A stretch of DNA of 64,000 nucleotides from Pseudarthrobacter oxydans (GCF_030812335.1 NZ_JAUSSN010000012.1:1-64000); one strand, 5' to 3'; positions 25,998 through 35,370 are shown, numbered from the stretch's first letter. Notes: a model not told the origin generated them from the letters alone. A program made the numbers and translations.

Positions 25998-26924
25998 TCA
26001 GGCAAGCAGCAGCGCGACGCCGATCATGGCCGGGACGGCGACGATGGTCGTGATGAGCACGGTGTCCTTGGCGACCGTGAGGCCGGTCTGGTACCGACTG
26101 GCGGCGACGAAGACGTTCTGCGCCGTGGGCAGGGCCGAGGTGACGACGACCGCGAAGAGCGCCAGGTCCTCCATGCCGAGGGCGAAGCGGGCGAAGACAT
26201 AGGCCAGCGCCGGGTGGACGATGAGCTTGAAACCGCTGGCCAGCAGGGTGTCCAGGCGCCGGCCGGCCGAGGCCTGCAGCGGCCGGGAGCCGTTGAGGCT
26301 CATGCCGAAGGCCAGCAGCATGGCCGGAATCGCGGCGCCGCCGATCAGGTGGATGGGCTGCATCACCAGCTCCGGGACCTGCCAGCCCGTCCCCGCGACG
26401 AGGAGGCCGAGGCCGGAGCCCACGATCATCGGATTCCGCAGGATCATAAGCCCGAACCCCAGCGGCGTCGTCCGGTGGCTGCTGGTGGTGGCGTCGAGCG
26501 CCATGAGGAACAGAGGTGTGAAGAAGGCCAGCTGGAAGATCAGCAGCGGGGCCACGTAGCTGGCGTCTCCGAGGACGTAGACGGCGATGGGGATGCCCAG
26601 GTTGGCGGAGTTGGCCAGCGAGGCGCCCATCGAGGACATCAGCGATTCCGGCACCGAGCGTTTGAGTAGGAAGCGGACGATGATGAAGAAGAGCGCCGCC
26701 GTCGCGATGGCCCCGAACGCTGTGACCAGGAGCGGCGCGGCGAAGATGTCCTGCAGTTTGGACTTGCTCAGTGTTTCGAACAGCAGGGCCGGGCTGGCGA
26801 CGAAGAACGTCAGGGCGCTCAGCACGGAGCGGGCGTTCTCGCCCAGGATGCCGCGCCGGCCGACGAACATGCCCACCAGGATGATGCACCAGACCACAAA
26901 GAAGCCGGCCAGGACCCCTAGCAC
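25998..26924 (-). CDS. AEC-family (auxin efflux carrier-like) transporter
   Basis: 308 residues, about ten membrane segments in two inverted halves, with the family's SANSANLGIP-like crossing (SLANSANLGIPIAVYVLG near 103-120) and a second crossing around TSALPTAQNVFVAAS near 263-277. Start GTG 26924; the ribosome binding site is poor. Bacterial members carry dicarboxylates or unknown organic anions. The substrate is unknown. Confidence 0.88.
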   Translation of the reverse strand: MLGVLAGFFVVWCIILVGMFVGRRGILGENARSVLSALTFFVASPALLFETLSKSKLQDIFAAPLLVTAFGAIATAALFFIIVRFLLKRSVPESLMSSMGASLANSANLGIPIAVYVLGDASYVAPLLIFQLAFFTPLFLMALDATTSSHRTTPLGFGLMILRNPMIVGSGLGLLVAGTGWQVPELVMQPIHLIGGAAIPAMLLAFGMSLNGSRPLQASAGRRLDTLLASGFKLIVHPALAYVFARFALGMEDLALFAVVVTSALPTAQNVFVAASRYQTGLTVAKDTVLITTIVAVPAMIGVALLLA

Positions 26925-27040
26925 GCGGCGGTCCGCGGCGTGGAAGGCGGGGAAGGGGTGGCAGTCACCCTCCCAGACTAATCAGCTTTAATAATGCCGG
27001 GCGCCTGTTACGGCGGAAGTACGTCCGCGGTTTGCAGGCG

Positions 27041-27469
27041 TCAGTTGAGCGCGGCGTTGTTCAGGGCGTACGGCGGGCGCATGATCCCGGGGGTGTGGCC
27101 CTCCGCGGGATCGTTGCCGATCTGGACAATCTTGTTGTCCTTGTCCACATGGACCACCTTGGGGCTGTAGGCCTTGGCCTCATCCGTGGTCATCTGGGCG
27201 TAGGTGATCAGAATGACGATGTCGTTCTCGTGCATGAGGTGCGCGGCAGCGCCGTTGATCCCGATGACGCCGGAACCGCGCTCGCCGGCGATCGTGTAGG
27301 TCTCCAGCCGGGCGCCGTTGGTGACGTCAACTATGGACACCAGTTCGCCGGGCAGGATGTCGGCCGCTTCCAGGAGATCCAGGTCCACGGTGACCGAACC
27401 GACATAGTGGAGGTCCGCGTGCGTGACCGTGGCGCGGTGGATTTTGGACTTGAATATTGTGCGATTCAT
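27041..27469 (-). CDS. panD: Aspartate 1-decarboxylase precursor
   Basis: 142 residues. It makes beta-alanine from aspartate for pantothenate and CoA synthesis. The self-processing site Gly-Ser in HYVGSVTVD (residues 24-25) yields the pyruvoyl group; Lys9 (FKSKIHRATVT), Tyr58 (ETYTIAGERGSG) and the GINGAAAHL loop are conserved. The length is about ten residues above E. coli PanD, as in other actinobacteria. There is no panC next to it; it stands alone between the LysR and AEC genes. Confidence 0.96.
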   Translation of the reverse strand: MNRTIFKSKIHRATVTHADLHYVGSVTVDLDLLEAADILPGELVSIVDVTNGARLETYTIAGERGSGVIGINGAAAHLMHENDIVILITYAQMTTDEAKAYSPKVVHVDKDNKIVQIGNDPAEGHTPGIMRPPYALNNAALN

Positions 27470-27533
27470 AACGGCACCAGTCTAGCGCCGGCCCGCCGGA
27501 ATCGCTGTGAGCCAACCGACACCGCCGGCCACG

Positions 27534-28445
27534 TTACGGGCCGGCGGGCGGGATGGACGCGGCAGTCTCGGCGAGGATCTCTCGGGCGGCGAGGATGGCC
27601 GGGCGCTTGGCGCTCGAGCGCCGCACCGAGGTGAAGATGGTCCGGTGCGGATCACCCGGCAGAGTGATCAGTTGCGACGTCGTCCCCCGGCCGGTCCAGA
27701 CCAGGTCCGGCATGAGGGCCACGGCGTTGCCGGATTCGATCAGCCGGATCTGGGCCTGCAGGTCGGCCGTCTCGTAGCGGACGTCGGGTTCGAACCCGGC
27801 GCTGCGGCAGGCCTGCTCGGCCCAGTGCCGTGACGCCGCCCCGCGCGGCTCCATCACCCAGGCCAGTCCGGCGGTGTCCGGAAGGGTCGTGACCGCCGGA
27901 CGGTCGGGGGAACGCGGCGGAACGGCGAGGCGGATCGCATCGCTGGTGAGCCGGAGCCGGTCGAGTTCGGCATACCGGGGCGCCGCGTGTCCGGGGTACT
28001 GCTCGGCAATGACCAGGTCGAAGTCCCGGGCCCAGGTCTCGTGAAGTGCCGTTTCGGGTTCCCGCTGGATCATTTCAATCCGCACCTCGGGATAGCGCGA
28101 CGACATCCGGGTGAGGGCGTCCGGCATCAGGGCGAGCGCCGCGGACTGGAAGACAGCGATACGGACCGTGCCCGTCACGGTGGTCAGCGAAGCGGCCAGG
28201 TCAGCCTCGGCCTGCTCCAGGGTTTCCAGCAGCTGCGCCGTGTGGGCCACCAGGACCTCGGCCTGCGGGGTGAGCTGGACCCGGCGTCCGGTCTTGCGGA
28301 GCAGCTCGACGCCGGCTTCCTTTTCCAGGAGGGCCAGCTGCTGTGAGACCGAGGAGGGGCTGTACTGGAGGGCCTCCGCGACTTCGGCCAGGGTGCCCCG
28401 GATCTTCAGTTCGCGCAACAGGCGCAACCGCCGGACATCCAGCAT
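27534..28445 (-). CDS. LysR-family regulator, divergent from the amino-acid permease
   Basis: 303 residues. The N-terminal winged helix is RLRLLRELKIRGTLAEVAEALQYSPSSVSQQL, followed by a periplasmic-binding-like effector domain. It is divergent from the APC permease gene, with 142 bases between the start codons. A conserved block in that space recurs in front of putA, so this protein is the natural candidate regulator of both. PutA itself lacks the ribbon-helix-helix DNA-binding domain of enteric PutA, so an outside regulator is expected. The effector is likely proline or a related amino acid, by inference only. Confidence 0.9.
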   Translation of the reverse strand: MLDVRRLRLLRELKIRGTLAEVAEALQYSPSSVSQQLALLEKEAGVELLRKTGRRVQLTPQAEVLVAHTAQLLETLEQAEADLAASLTTVTGTVRIAVFQSAALALMPDALTRMSSRYPEVRIEMIQREPETALHETWARDFDLVIAEQYPGHAAPRYAELDRLRLTSDAIRLAVPPRSPDRPAVTTLPDTAGLAWVMEPRGAASRHWAEQACRSAGFEPDVRYETADLQAQIRLIESGNAVALMPDLVWTGRGTTSQLITLPGDPHRTIFTSVRRSSAKRPAILAAREILAETAASIPPAGP

Positions 28446-28457
28446 CGCTATTCCTTT

Positions 28458-28521
28458 GTGAATTCTAACGGTTATTGATTAGGAGAATTCACTTTATCTA
28501 ATGCAATCCCGGTTGCATACT
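28458..28521 (+). promoter_or_regulatory. Permease promoter with presumed LysR operator
   Basis: A 9-bp perfect inverted repeat (GTGAATTCT 28458-28466, AGAATTCAC 28484-28492) overlaps TTCTAAC at 28463-28469. TTTATC (28493-28498) and CATACT (28516-28521) form a -35/-10-like pair with 17-bp spacing. TTCTAAC, TTTATC and CATACT recur upstream of putA at exactly the same distances from each other. The block lies between the divergent LysR and permease genes. Confidence 0.75.
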
Positions 28522-28587
28522 GTTGTCGTTCAGTAATTCCCATCACAGGGTGGATTGATGGGCATCACACCTAAGCAGGAGACCCTG

Positions 28588-30051
28588 ATGGCTACAAAAG
28601 ACATAGACAGGTCGATCATGCGGCGGAAGCCCATCGACGACATCGAGGAAGAAAACCTACACAGCGGACTGATGAAGAGCCTCGGGCTCTGGCAGCTGAC
28701 GGCCATCGGCGTCGGCGGCATCATCGGCGTCGGAATCTTTTCCCTGGCGGGACTCGTGGCCCACGGCAGCGAGACCGAGCCCGGCGTCGGGCCGGCCGTG
28801 CTGTTCTCCTTCCTGATCGCGGGCCTCGCCTCCGCGGCGGCCGCCTTGTCCTACGCCGAATTCGCCGGCATGATCCCGCGGGCAGGCTCGGCCTATACCT
28901 ACGGCTACGTCGCGCTCGGTGAGATCATTGGCTGGTTCATCGGCTGGGACCTGCTGCTCGAATACATCGCGATTGTGGCCGTGGTGGCGATCGGCATTTC
29001 CGGCTATTTCGACGCATTCCTGACCGGCATCGGGATCCAGATGCCCGCCTGGATGACCTCGACGCCGGATGAGGGGGCCGGGGGCATCGTGAACATCCCG
29101 GCGATTGTCGTCTGCCTCCTGGTGACGTGGATCCTGTCCCGCGGTGCCAAGACCTTCGGGCGGTTCGAGCTCATTGCCGTGGGCTTCAAGGTCGTCCTCA
29201 TCCTGTTCATCATCGGCCTGGGCATCTTCTACATCAATACGGAGAACTACGACCCGTTTATGCCCAGCGGATTCGGTCCGGTCGTGGCGGGCGCGGCCAC
29301 GGTGTTCTTCGCCGTGTTCGGTTACGACGCGATGAGCACAGCCGCGGAGGAGGCGAAGGACGGCAAAAAGCACATGCCCAAGGCCATCATCTATTCCCTC
29401 ATCGTCGCAATGATCCTCTACGTGGCGGCCACGCTGGTCCTCACCGGCATGCAGAACTACCAGGACATCGACCCCAAGGCCGGGTTCGCCTCCGCGTTCA
29501 ACGGGGTGGGGCTGCCGGTCGTTGCCACGATCATCTCCGTTTTCGCGGTGATGTCCATCCTGACCGTGATGCTCACCTTCCTGCTCGGGGTCACCCGCGT
29601 GTGGTTCTCGATGAGCCGCGACGGGCTGCTCCCCGGCTGGTTCGCCAAGACGGACCACCACGGCACCCCGCAGCGCGTCACCTGGATCGCCGGGATCGGC
29701 TCGGCCCTGCTGGCCGGCGTCTTCCCGATCAAGGCCGTGGCCGACCTCACCAACATCGGCATCCTGGCCGCGTTCGTCGTCGTCTGCTTCTCGGTCATCG
29801 TGTTCCGCTACACGAAGCCCGACGCCCCGCGCACCTTCCGCCTGCCGTGGATGCCGGTGGTTCCGGCCTTCGGTGTGCTGGCCTCGGCGTTCCTGATGCT
29901 TCAACTGCACTGGGAGACCTGGGCCCGCTTCGGCGTCTGGCTCGTCATCGGCCTGATCATCTACTTCGGCTACGGACGCAAGCACTCGCTGATGAACCCG
30001 GACAGCCCGCGGCACGAAGAGCTCGTGGAGATGCACCGCCCCCTCGCCTAA
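28588..30051 (+). CDS. APC-family amino-acid permease
   Basis: 487 residues from ATG 28588, chosen for CAGGAGA five bases upstream; ATGs further up (28555, 28558) lack a good site. About twelve membrane segments. The first carries the family motif GVGGIIGVGIFSLAG near 37-51; SYAEFAGMIPRAGSAYTY near 90-107 and FFAVFGYDAMSTAAEEAKD near 240-258 are typical of cationic or branched amino-acid APC proteins. It sits between its LysR regulator and putA and shares the control block with putA, so proline or a proline-yielding amino acid is a reasonable but unproven substrate. Confidence 0.92.
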   Translation: MATKDIDRSIMRRKPIDDIEEENLHSGLMKSLGLWQLTAIGVGGIIGVGIFSLAGLVAHGSETEPGVGPAVLFSFLIAGLASAAAALSYAEFAGMIPRAGSAYTYGYVALGEIIGWFIGWDLLLEYIAIVAVVAIGISGYFDAFLTGIGIQMPAWMTSTPDEGAGGIVNIPAIVVCLLVTWILSRGAKTFGRFELIAVGFKVVLILFIIGLGIFYINTENYDPFMPSGFGPVVAGAATVFFAVFGYDAMSTAAEEAKDGKKHMPKAIIYSLIVAMILYVAATLVLTGMQNYQDIDPKAGFASAFNGVGLPVVATIISVFAVMSILTVMLTFLLGVTRVWFSMSRDGLLPGWFAKTDHHGTPQRVTWIAGIGSALLAGVFPIKAVADLTNIGILAAFVVVCFSVIVFRYTKPDAPRTFRLPWMPVVPAFGVLASAFLMLQLHWETWARFGVWLVIGLIIYFGYGRKHSLMNPDSPRHEELVEMHRPLA

Positions 30052-30065
30052 CCGACAACCCGAGT

Positions 30066-30122
30066 TGCGCTATCACTTTTGGCTCCCATTCCCGCCTTTT
30101 GGGAGCCAAAAGTGATAGCGCA
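30066..30122. repeat. Perfect 23-bp hairpin after the permease gene
   Basis: Arms 30066-30088 and 30100-30122 are exact inverted copies with an 11-base loop. The left arm starts TGCGCTATCAC and contains CTTTTGGC. There is no T-tract. It may terminate permease transcription in both directions or be a copy of an interspersed intergenic palindrome. It separates the permease from the putA promoter. Confidence 0.85.
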
Positions 30123-30168
30123 TTCGTGTGTGCGGGGACTGTTGAGCCACCGCGAGAACCTTCGATTT

Positions 30169-30227
30169 TTCTAACCAGTATTGCTCGGAAAACATCGCTT
30201 TATCTTATGAAAATCCGGTCGCATACT
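30169..30227 (+). promoter_or_regulatory. putA promoter with the shared control block
   Basis: TTCTAAC (30169-30175), TTTATC (30199-30204) and CATACT (30222-30227) repeat the arrangement in front of the permease, with the same 30-base and 17-base spacings. The stretch from TTTATC to CATACTG matches almost base for base. The start codon of putA is 45 bases after CATACT. Confidence 0.75.
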
Positions 30228-30271
30228 GAGTCTAGAACGGTCCACATATTGAGAAAGAACGAGTACCAGCC

Positions 30272-33200
30272 ATGACCAACATTTCAACGGAGTCCGGTGT
30301 GATTGCCGGCAGCGCCGCCGGGCACGCACCCGTCTCGGAAGGCTCCCCGGTCCTCGAGGCCGCAGCCCTCGCCGAGGAGACCATCGGGCTGGTACGCCAC
30401 TGGCTCACCGAGGCGGCGAAGGTCCCGGTGGACGCCTCCGCCGAGCAGCTGGCCGGTGTCCTGAAGGATCCCAACGGCCTGGACTTCACCGTCGGGTTCG
30501 TCGACGGCGTCGTCCGCCCCGAGGACCTGGCGGTCGCCGCCCGCAACCTCGCCGCGCTGGCCCCCAAGGTCCCCGCCTTCCTGCCCTGGTACATGCGCGG
30601 CGCCGTCCGCCTCGGCGGCACCGTGGCTCCGGCGCTGCCGCAGGTGGTCATCCCGATCGCCCGCCGCGTGCTCCGTGAGATGGTCGGCCACCTCATCGTC
30701 GATGCCACCGACGCCAAGCTGGGCCCGGCCATCGCCAGGATCCGCAAAGACGGCATCAAGCTCAACGTCAACCTCCTGGGCGAGGCCGTGCTCGGCGAGC
30801 ACGAGGCCTCACGCCGCCTCGAGGGAACGCACAAGCTGCTCGCCCGCCCCGACGTCGACTACGTCTCCATCAAGGTCTCCTCCACGGTGGCCCCGCACTC
30901 GGCCTGGGCCTTCGACGAGGCTGTGGAGCACGTCGTCGAGAAGCTCACCCCGCTCTTCACCCGCGCCGCCTCCTTTGCCGCCGGCGGAGGGAAGGCCAAG
31001 TTCATCAACCTGGACATGGAGGAGTACAAGGACCTGGACATGACCATCGCGGTCTTCACCCGGATCCTGGACAAGCCGGAGTTCAAGGACCTCGAGGCCG
31101 GCATTGTGCTGCAGGCCTACCTCCCGGACGCGCTCGCCGCCATGATCCGCCTGCAGGACTGGGCCTCCGCCCGCCGCGCCGCCGGCGGCGCCGCGGTCAA
31201 GGTCCGCGTGGTGAAGGGCGCCAACCTGCCGATGGAGCAGGTCGAGGCGTCGCTGCACGACTGGCCGCTCGCCACCTGGGGCACCAAGCAGGACTCGGAC
31301 ACCAACTACAAGCGCGTCATCAACTACGCGCTGCACCCGGACCGGATACGCAACATCCGGATCGGCGTCGCCGGCCACAACCTCTTCGACATCGCGTTCG
31401 CCTGGCTGCTGGCCAAGCAGCGCGGCATCGCGGATACCGCACAGCAGAGTATTGAGTTTGAGATGCTGCTCGGCATGGCCCAGGGCCAGGCGGAAGCCGT
31501 CAGACAAGACGTCGGCTCGCTCCTGCTCTACACCCCGGTGGTCCACCCGGCCGAGTTCGACGTCGCGATCGCCTACCTGATCCGCCGGCTCGAGGAAGGC
31601 GCCAGCCAGGACAACTTCATGTCCGCGGTCTTTGAACTCAGCGAGAACGAATCCCTCTTCGAGCGCGAGAAGCAGCGCTTCCGCGCCTCCCTGGACCGGC
31701 TCGACGACGAGGTCCCGCCGCCCAACCGCCGGCAGAACCGCAGCCTTCCCACCGAGCCGATGCCGCACGACTCCTTCGAGAACACCCCGGACACCGACCC
31801 CTCGCTGCCGGCCAACCGCGACTGGGGCCGCGCCATCCTGGAGCGGGTCCCGTCCTCGACCCTCGGCAACGCCGCCGTGGCCGCGGCCACCATCAACGAT
31901 GAGCAGACCCTCAACACGGTGATCGACACCGCGGTGGAAAAGGGCAAGGCCTGGGGCGCGCTCTCCGGCGACGAGCGGGCGGCGGTCCTGCACCGCGCCG
32001 GCGATGTCCTGGAAGCCCGCCGCGCCGAACTGCTGGAGGTTATGGCCAGCGAAACCGGCAAGACCATCGACCAGGGCGACCCGGAGGTCAGCGAGGCTGT
32101 CGACTTCGCGCACTACTACGCCGAAGCGGCCCGCAAGCTCGACGACGTCGACGGCGCCACCTTCGTCCCGGCCAAGCTCACCGTGGTGACCCCGCCGTGG
32201 AACTTCCCGGTGGCCATTCCGGCCGGCTCCACCCTGGCCGCCCTCGCCGCCGGCTCCGCCGTCGTGATCAAGCCCGCCAAGCAGGCCCGCCGCAGCGGTG
32301 CCGTGATGATCGAGGCCCTCTGGGAGGCCGGCGTCCCGCGGGATGTCCTGACCATGGTCCAGCTGGGTGAGCGCGAGCTTGGCCGGCAGCTGATATCCCA
32401 CCCCGCGGTGGACCGGGTGATCCTCACCGGCGGCTACGAGACCGCCGAACTGTTCCGTTCCTTCCGCCCGGACCTGCCGCTGCTGGCCGAGACCAGCGGC
32501 AAGAACGCCATCATCGTCACGCCGAGCGCCGACCTGGACCTCGCCGCCAAGGACGTCGCCTACTCCGCCTTCGGCCACGCCGGGCAGAAGTGCTCCGCCG
32601 CCTCGCTGGTGATCCTGGTGGGGTCCGTGGCCAAGTCCAAGCGGTTCCACAACCAGCTGATCGACGCCGTCACCTCCCTGAAGGTCGGCTACCCGGAGGA
32701 TCCGTCCAGCCAGATGGGCCCGATCATCGAACCCGCCGGCGGCAAGCTGCTCAACGCCTTGACCACCCTCGGCGAAGGCGAAAGCTGGGCCGTCGAGCCG
32801 AAGCAGCTGGACGGGACGGGCAAGCTGTGGAGCCCGGGCGTCCGGTACGGCGTGCGCCGCGGCTCCTACTTCCACCTCACCGAATTCTTCGGCCCCGTCC
32901 TGGGCGTGATGACCGCCGCAACCCTGGAGGACGCCATCGCCATCCAGAACCAGATCGAGTACGGCCTCACCTCCGGGCTGCACTCGCTGGACCCGGCAGA
33001 ACTGGACCTCTGGCTCGAGACGGTCCAGGCCGGCAACCTCTACGTCAACCGCGGCATCACCGGCGCCATCGTGCAGCGCCAGCCCTTCGGCGGCTGGAAG
33101 AAGTCCGCCGTCGGCGCCGGCACCAAGGCCGGCGGGCCCAACTACCTCGTCGGGCTCGGCGAGTGGGTCAGCAAGCCCAGCTCCGCGGCTGGCCAGGGGG

Positions 33201-33805
33201 CCGCACATGCCGGCGTCCGCCGGCTCGAGCAGGCAGCCCACGGCTTCCTGGCCGACGGCGAACTGGAACCGCTGCAGCGCGCCCTGGCCTCCGACGCCCT
33301 CGCCTGGGCCGAGGAATTCGGCACCGCCAAGGACGTCTCCGGTCTCAGTGCCGAGCGGAACATCTTCCGCTACCGGGCCCTGCCGGTCACGGTGCGGCTC
33401 TCCGAAGGCGAACGTCTCGCCGACCTGGTCCGGACCGTAGCGGCGGGCGTCCTGGCGGGCTCCGCGCTGACGGTCTCCACCGCCGTCGACCTCCCCGCCC
33501 GGCTGCGCACCGTGCTCGCGGGCCTCGGCATCGACGTGACCGTGGAGAACGACGCCGACTGGCTGGCCTCCGCGGGCAGGCTCGCCGGCGCGGCCCGGCT
33601 CGCAACCTCGCGGATCCGGCTCATCGGCGGGGACGCCAAGGCCCTGGCCGAGGCGACCGGCGGGCGTCCCGATCTGGCGGTCTACTTCCACCCGGTCACC
33701 GAAGCCGGACGCGTTGAACTGCTGCCATTCCTGCACGAGCAAGCTGTCAGCATCACGGCGCACCGCTTCGGCACCCCGAACCACATCTCGGACGGACTGA
33801 TCTAG
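30272..33805 (+). CDS. putA: Bifunctional proline dehydrogenase / L-glutamate gamma-semialdehyde dehydrogenase
   Basis: 1177 residues. It oxidises proline to glutamate in two steps. The N-terminal FAD-dependent PRODH barrel (about 70-450) contains VRVVKGANLPMEQVEASLHDW and the substrate-binding RRLEEGASQDNF. The NAD-dependent ALDH domain (about 520-1000) has NFPVAIPAGSTLAALAAGSAVVIKPAK, LLAETSGKNA with the general-base Glu, and catalytic Cys774 in AGQKCSAASL. A C-terminal domain of about 170 residues closes the protein. There is no N-terminal ribbon-helix-helix repressor domain, so it is an enzyme only. It is preceded by the block shared with the permease and followed by a terminator. Confidence 0.97.
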   Translation: MTNISTESGVIAGSAAGHAPVSEGSPVLEAAALAEETIGLVRHWLTEAAKVPVDASAEQLAGVLKDPNGLDFTVGFVDGVVRPEDLAVAARNLAALAPKVPAFLPWYMRGAVRLGGTVAPALPQVVIPIARRVLREMVGHLIVDATDAKLGPAIARIRKDGIKLNVNLLGEAVLGEHEASRRLEGTHKLLARPDVDYVSIKVSSTVAPHSAWAFDEAVEHVVEKLTPLFTRAASFAAGGGKAKFINLDMEEYKDLDMTIAVFTRILDKPEFKDLEAGIVLQAYLPDALAAMIRLQDWASARRAAGGAAVKVRVVKGANLPMEQVEASLHDWPLATWGTKQDSDTNYKRVINYALHPDRIRNIRIGVAGHNLFDIAFAWLLAKQRGIADTAQQSIEFEMLLGMAQGQAEAVRQDVGSLLLYTPVVHPAEFDVAIAYLIRRLEEGASQDNFMSAVFELSENESLFEREKQRFRASLDRLDDEVPPPNRRQNRSLPTEPMPHDSFENTPDTDPSLPANRDWGRAILERVPSSTLGNAAVAAATINDEQTLNTVIDTAVEKGKAWGALSGDERAAVLHRAGDVLEARRAELLEVMASETGKTIDQGDPEVSEAVDFAHYYAEAARKLDDVDGATFVPAKLTVVTPPWNFPVAIPAGSTLAALAAGSAVVIKPAKQARRSGAVMIEALWEAGVPRDVLTMVQLGERELGRQLISHPAVDRVILTGGYETAELFRSFRPDLPLLAETSGKNAIIVTPSADLDLAAKDVAYSAFGHAGQKCSAASLVILVGSVAKSKRFHNQLIDAVTSLKVGYPEDPSSQMGPIIEPAGGKLLNALTTLGEGESWAVEPKQLDGTGKLWSPGVRYGVRRGSYFHLTEFFGPVLGVMTAATLEDAIAIQNQIEYGLTSGLHSLDPAELDLWLETVQAGNLYVNRGITGAIVQRQPFGGWKKSAVGAGTKAGGPNYLVGLGEWVSKPSSAAGQGAAHAGVRRLEQAAHGFLADGELEPLQRALASDALAWAEEFGTAKDVSGLSAERNIFRYRALPVTVRLSEGERLADLVRTVAAGVLAGSALTVSTAVDLPARLRTVLAGLGIDVTVENDADWLASAGRLAGAARLATSRIRLIGGDAKALAEATGGRPDLAVYFHPVTEAGRVELLPFLHEQAVSITAHRFGTPNHISDGLI

Positions 33806-33849
33806 GGCCCGCGTTTCCGGGGGCGCACACCCCTGGCAGACAGCACAAA

Positions 33850-33890
33850 CGAGCCGGGCGGCCACCCTCCAATAGTGGCCGCCCGGCTCG
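33850..33890 (+). terminator. Terminator after putA
   Basis: A perfect 16-bp GC-rich stem (33850-33865 with 33875-33890), 9-base loop, followed by TGGTTTATG. It lies between putA and the convergent zinc-ribbon gene and could serve both. Confidence 0.8.
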
Positions 33891-33927
33891 TGGTTTATGT
33901 GGCTCGGCTACGAGCCTGCCGGCTGAT

Positions 33928-34281
33928 TCAGCCGAAGTACCAGCCCGGGGGAACCCACGAGGCAGGGACGGCGTGGGCGGAGAAGTCGTCGCAGCCGGAG
34001 CAGAAGTACGTGACTTCGCCCAGCTTGTTGATGGAACCGTCCCGGTGGTGAGTGGCCGGGACGAAAGTCTCAAGGTAGATGAACTCGTCGGTGCCGCAGC
34101 GTTCGCAGTAGGGGCTGCCGACGTACTCGGCCTCCACCAGGGTCGTCAGGTGCGGGTCCAGACGTCCGCGGCTGGGGTGGTGCGCGGCGGAACCGCGGTG
34201 CACTACCTGGGAAAGAGGGCCCGCCTGCTTGAGGCCTCTGGCTGATGCGGGACTGTGGGGGCGGTTAACGGCTGGCGTCAT
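33928..34281 (-). CDS. Small zinc-ribbon-type protein of unknown function
   Basis: 117 residues if started at ATG 34281; upstream in-frame starts exist but that part looks non-coding. The C-terminal 65 residues carry two CxxC pairs (YCERCGTD and FCSGCDD) 37 residues apart, fitting a single zinc ribbon. The end is VPPGWYFG. The first 45 residues are poorly characteristic, so the true start may be even later. It is a conserved-looking small protein without an assigned role. Confidence 0.7.
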   Translation of the reverse strand: MTPAVNRPHSPASARGLKQAGPLSQVVHRGSAAHHPSRGRLDPHLTTLVEAEYVGSPYCERCGTDEFIYLETFVPATHHRDGSINKLGEVTYFCSGCDDFSAHAVPASWVPPGWYFG

Positions 34282-34485
34282 TGTCGGCCTATCCCGAACG
34301 CTTCCGGAGGTCGCCGTACGGCAGACACACAGGACAGCGTCCGTATTTCGAATCGTTGTCATTGGCCTCTGCTTGACCTTCAACACACTCAGGATAAGCC
34401 ACGAACTCGAGTGGATCAATGGTATGCGTAAGTACGCAATCCGAGTAGGTACATCAAGGAGTACGCAGGTGCCGCTCCCGGGCGC

Positions 34486-35340
34486 TCAGGCGGGGCGCTT
34501 CAGGGTCCGGCCCGCGATGGTCTGGGTCAGGGCCTCGATCACCTCGGTGTTGGCCAGCGGGTTGCGGATCAGGGTGAAATCGACGTCGCCCACCGGCGGC
34601 AGGTCGAAGCGCCGGGTGATGATCTTCAGGTCGTCCGGCACCAGCGACGACGGCATGACCGCCACCCCGATCCCGGCGCGGACCGCGGCCAGCACCCCGC
34701 TGATCTGCCGCGTGGTGCACGTGATCCGCCAGGTCCGGCCGGCGGATTCGAGCGCGTCGATGGCCAGCTTCCGGCTCAGGCTGGGAGCGGGGTAGGCGAT
34801 CAGCGGCACCGACTCCGCCGGATCCAGCAGTGTCTGTTCCAAGCCCACCCAGGCGAAGGAGTCCTGCTGCACCACGGTGCCGTCCTTGGCCCCGGCCACC
34901 CATTTGACGAAGACAAGGTCCAGCTGGCCGGCGTTGAGCCGCTTGTAGAGCTGGTCGCTTTGACCCACCGTCAGTTCCAGGTTGATCTGCGGGTAGACCT
35001 GCCGGAACTCCCGCAGGATCCTCGGCAGGCCGGTGATCGCAAGGTCGTCCGCCGTGCCGAAGCGCAGCCGGCCGCGCATGGCCGAGCCGGAGAAGTAGCG
35101 GGAGGCGGCGTCGTGCGCGGACAGGATGCTGCGGGCAAACCCCGCCATGGCGTCCCCGTTGTCGGTCAGGCGCACGTCCCGGGTGTCCCGTGCCACCAGG
35201 ACCCGCTTCGCGGCGGCCTCGAGCTTGCGCACGTGCTGGCTGACCGTCGGCTGCGCCAGGCCCAGGCGTTCCGCGGCCTTGGTGAAGCTCAGGGTTTCCG
35301 CCACGGCCAGGAAGGACCGCAGCTGGGCGGGTTCGAACAT
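34486..35340 (-). CDS. LysR-family regulator, divergent from the MFS transporter
   Basis: 284 residues from ATG 35340 (MFEPAQLRSFLAV), with GGAGA seven bases upstream. The helix-turn-helix is LSFTKAAERLGLAQPTVSQHVRKLE, and the effector domain follows from about residue 90. It is divergent from the MFS gene and very probably controls it, by the usual LysR layout. The inducer is unknown. Confidence 0.92.
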   Translation of the reverse strand: MFEPAQLRSFLAVAETLSFTKAAERLGLAQPTVSQHVRKLEAAAKRVLVARDTRDVRLTDNGDAMAGFARSILSAHDAASRYFSGSAMRGRLRFGTADDLAITGLPRILREFRQVYPQINLELTVGQSDQLYKRLNAGQLDLVFVKWVAGAKDGTVVQQDSFAWVGLEQTLLDPAESVPLIAYPAPSLSRKLAIDALESAGRTWRITCTTRQISGVLAAVRAGIGVAVMPSSLVPDDLKIITRRFDLPPVGDVDFTLIRNPLANTEVIEALTQTIAGRTLKRPA

Positions 35341-35370
35341 GCGGTCTCCTGAACTGCGGCGTTCTCGCGC

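Noticed and set aside
30272..33805. PutA as its own repressor
   Set aside because: The N-terminus lacks the ribbon-helix-helix domain present in enteric PutA; the protein begins close to the proline dehydrogenase barrel.
30809..33865. A 1018-codon open frame on the minus strand opposite putA
   Set aside because: Long antisense frames are usual in high-GC genes because stops are rare. The translation is rich in Gly, Val, Asp and His with no domain, and putA is certain.
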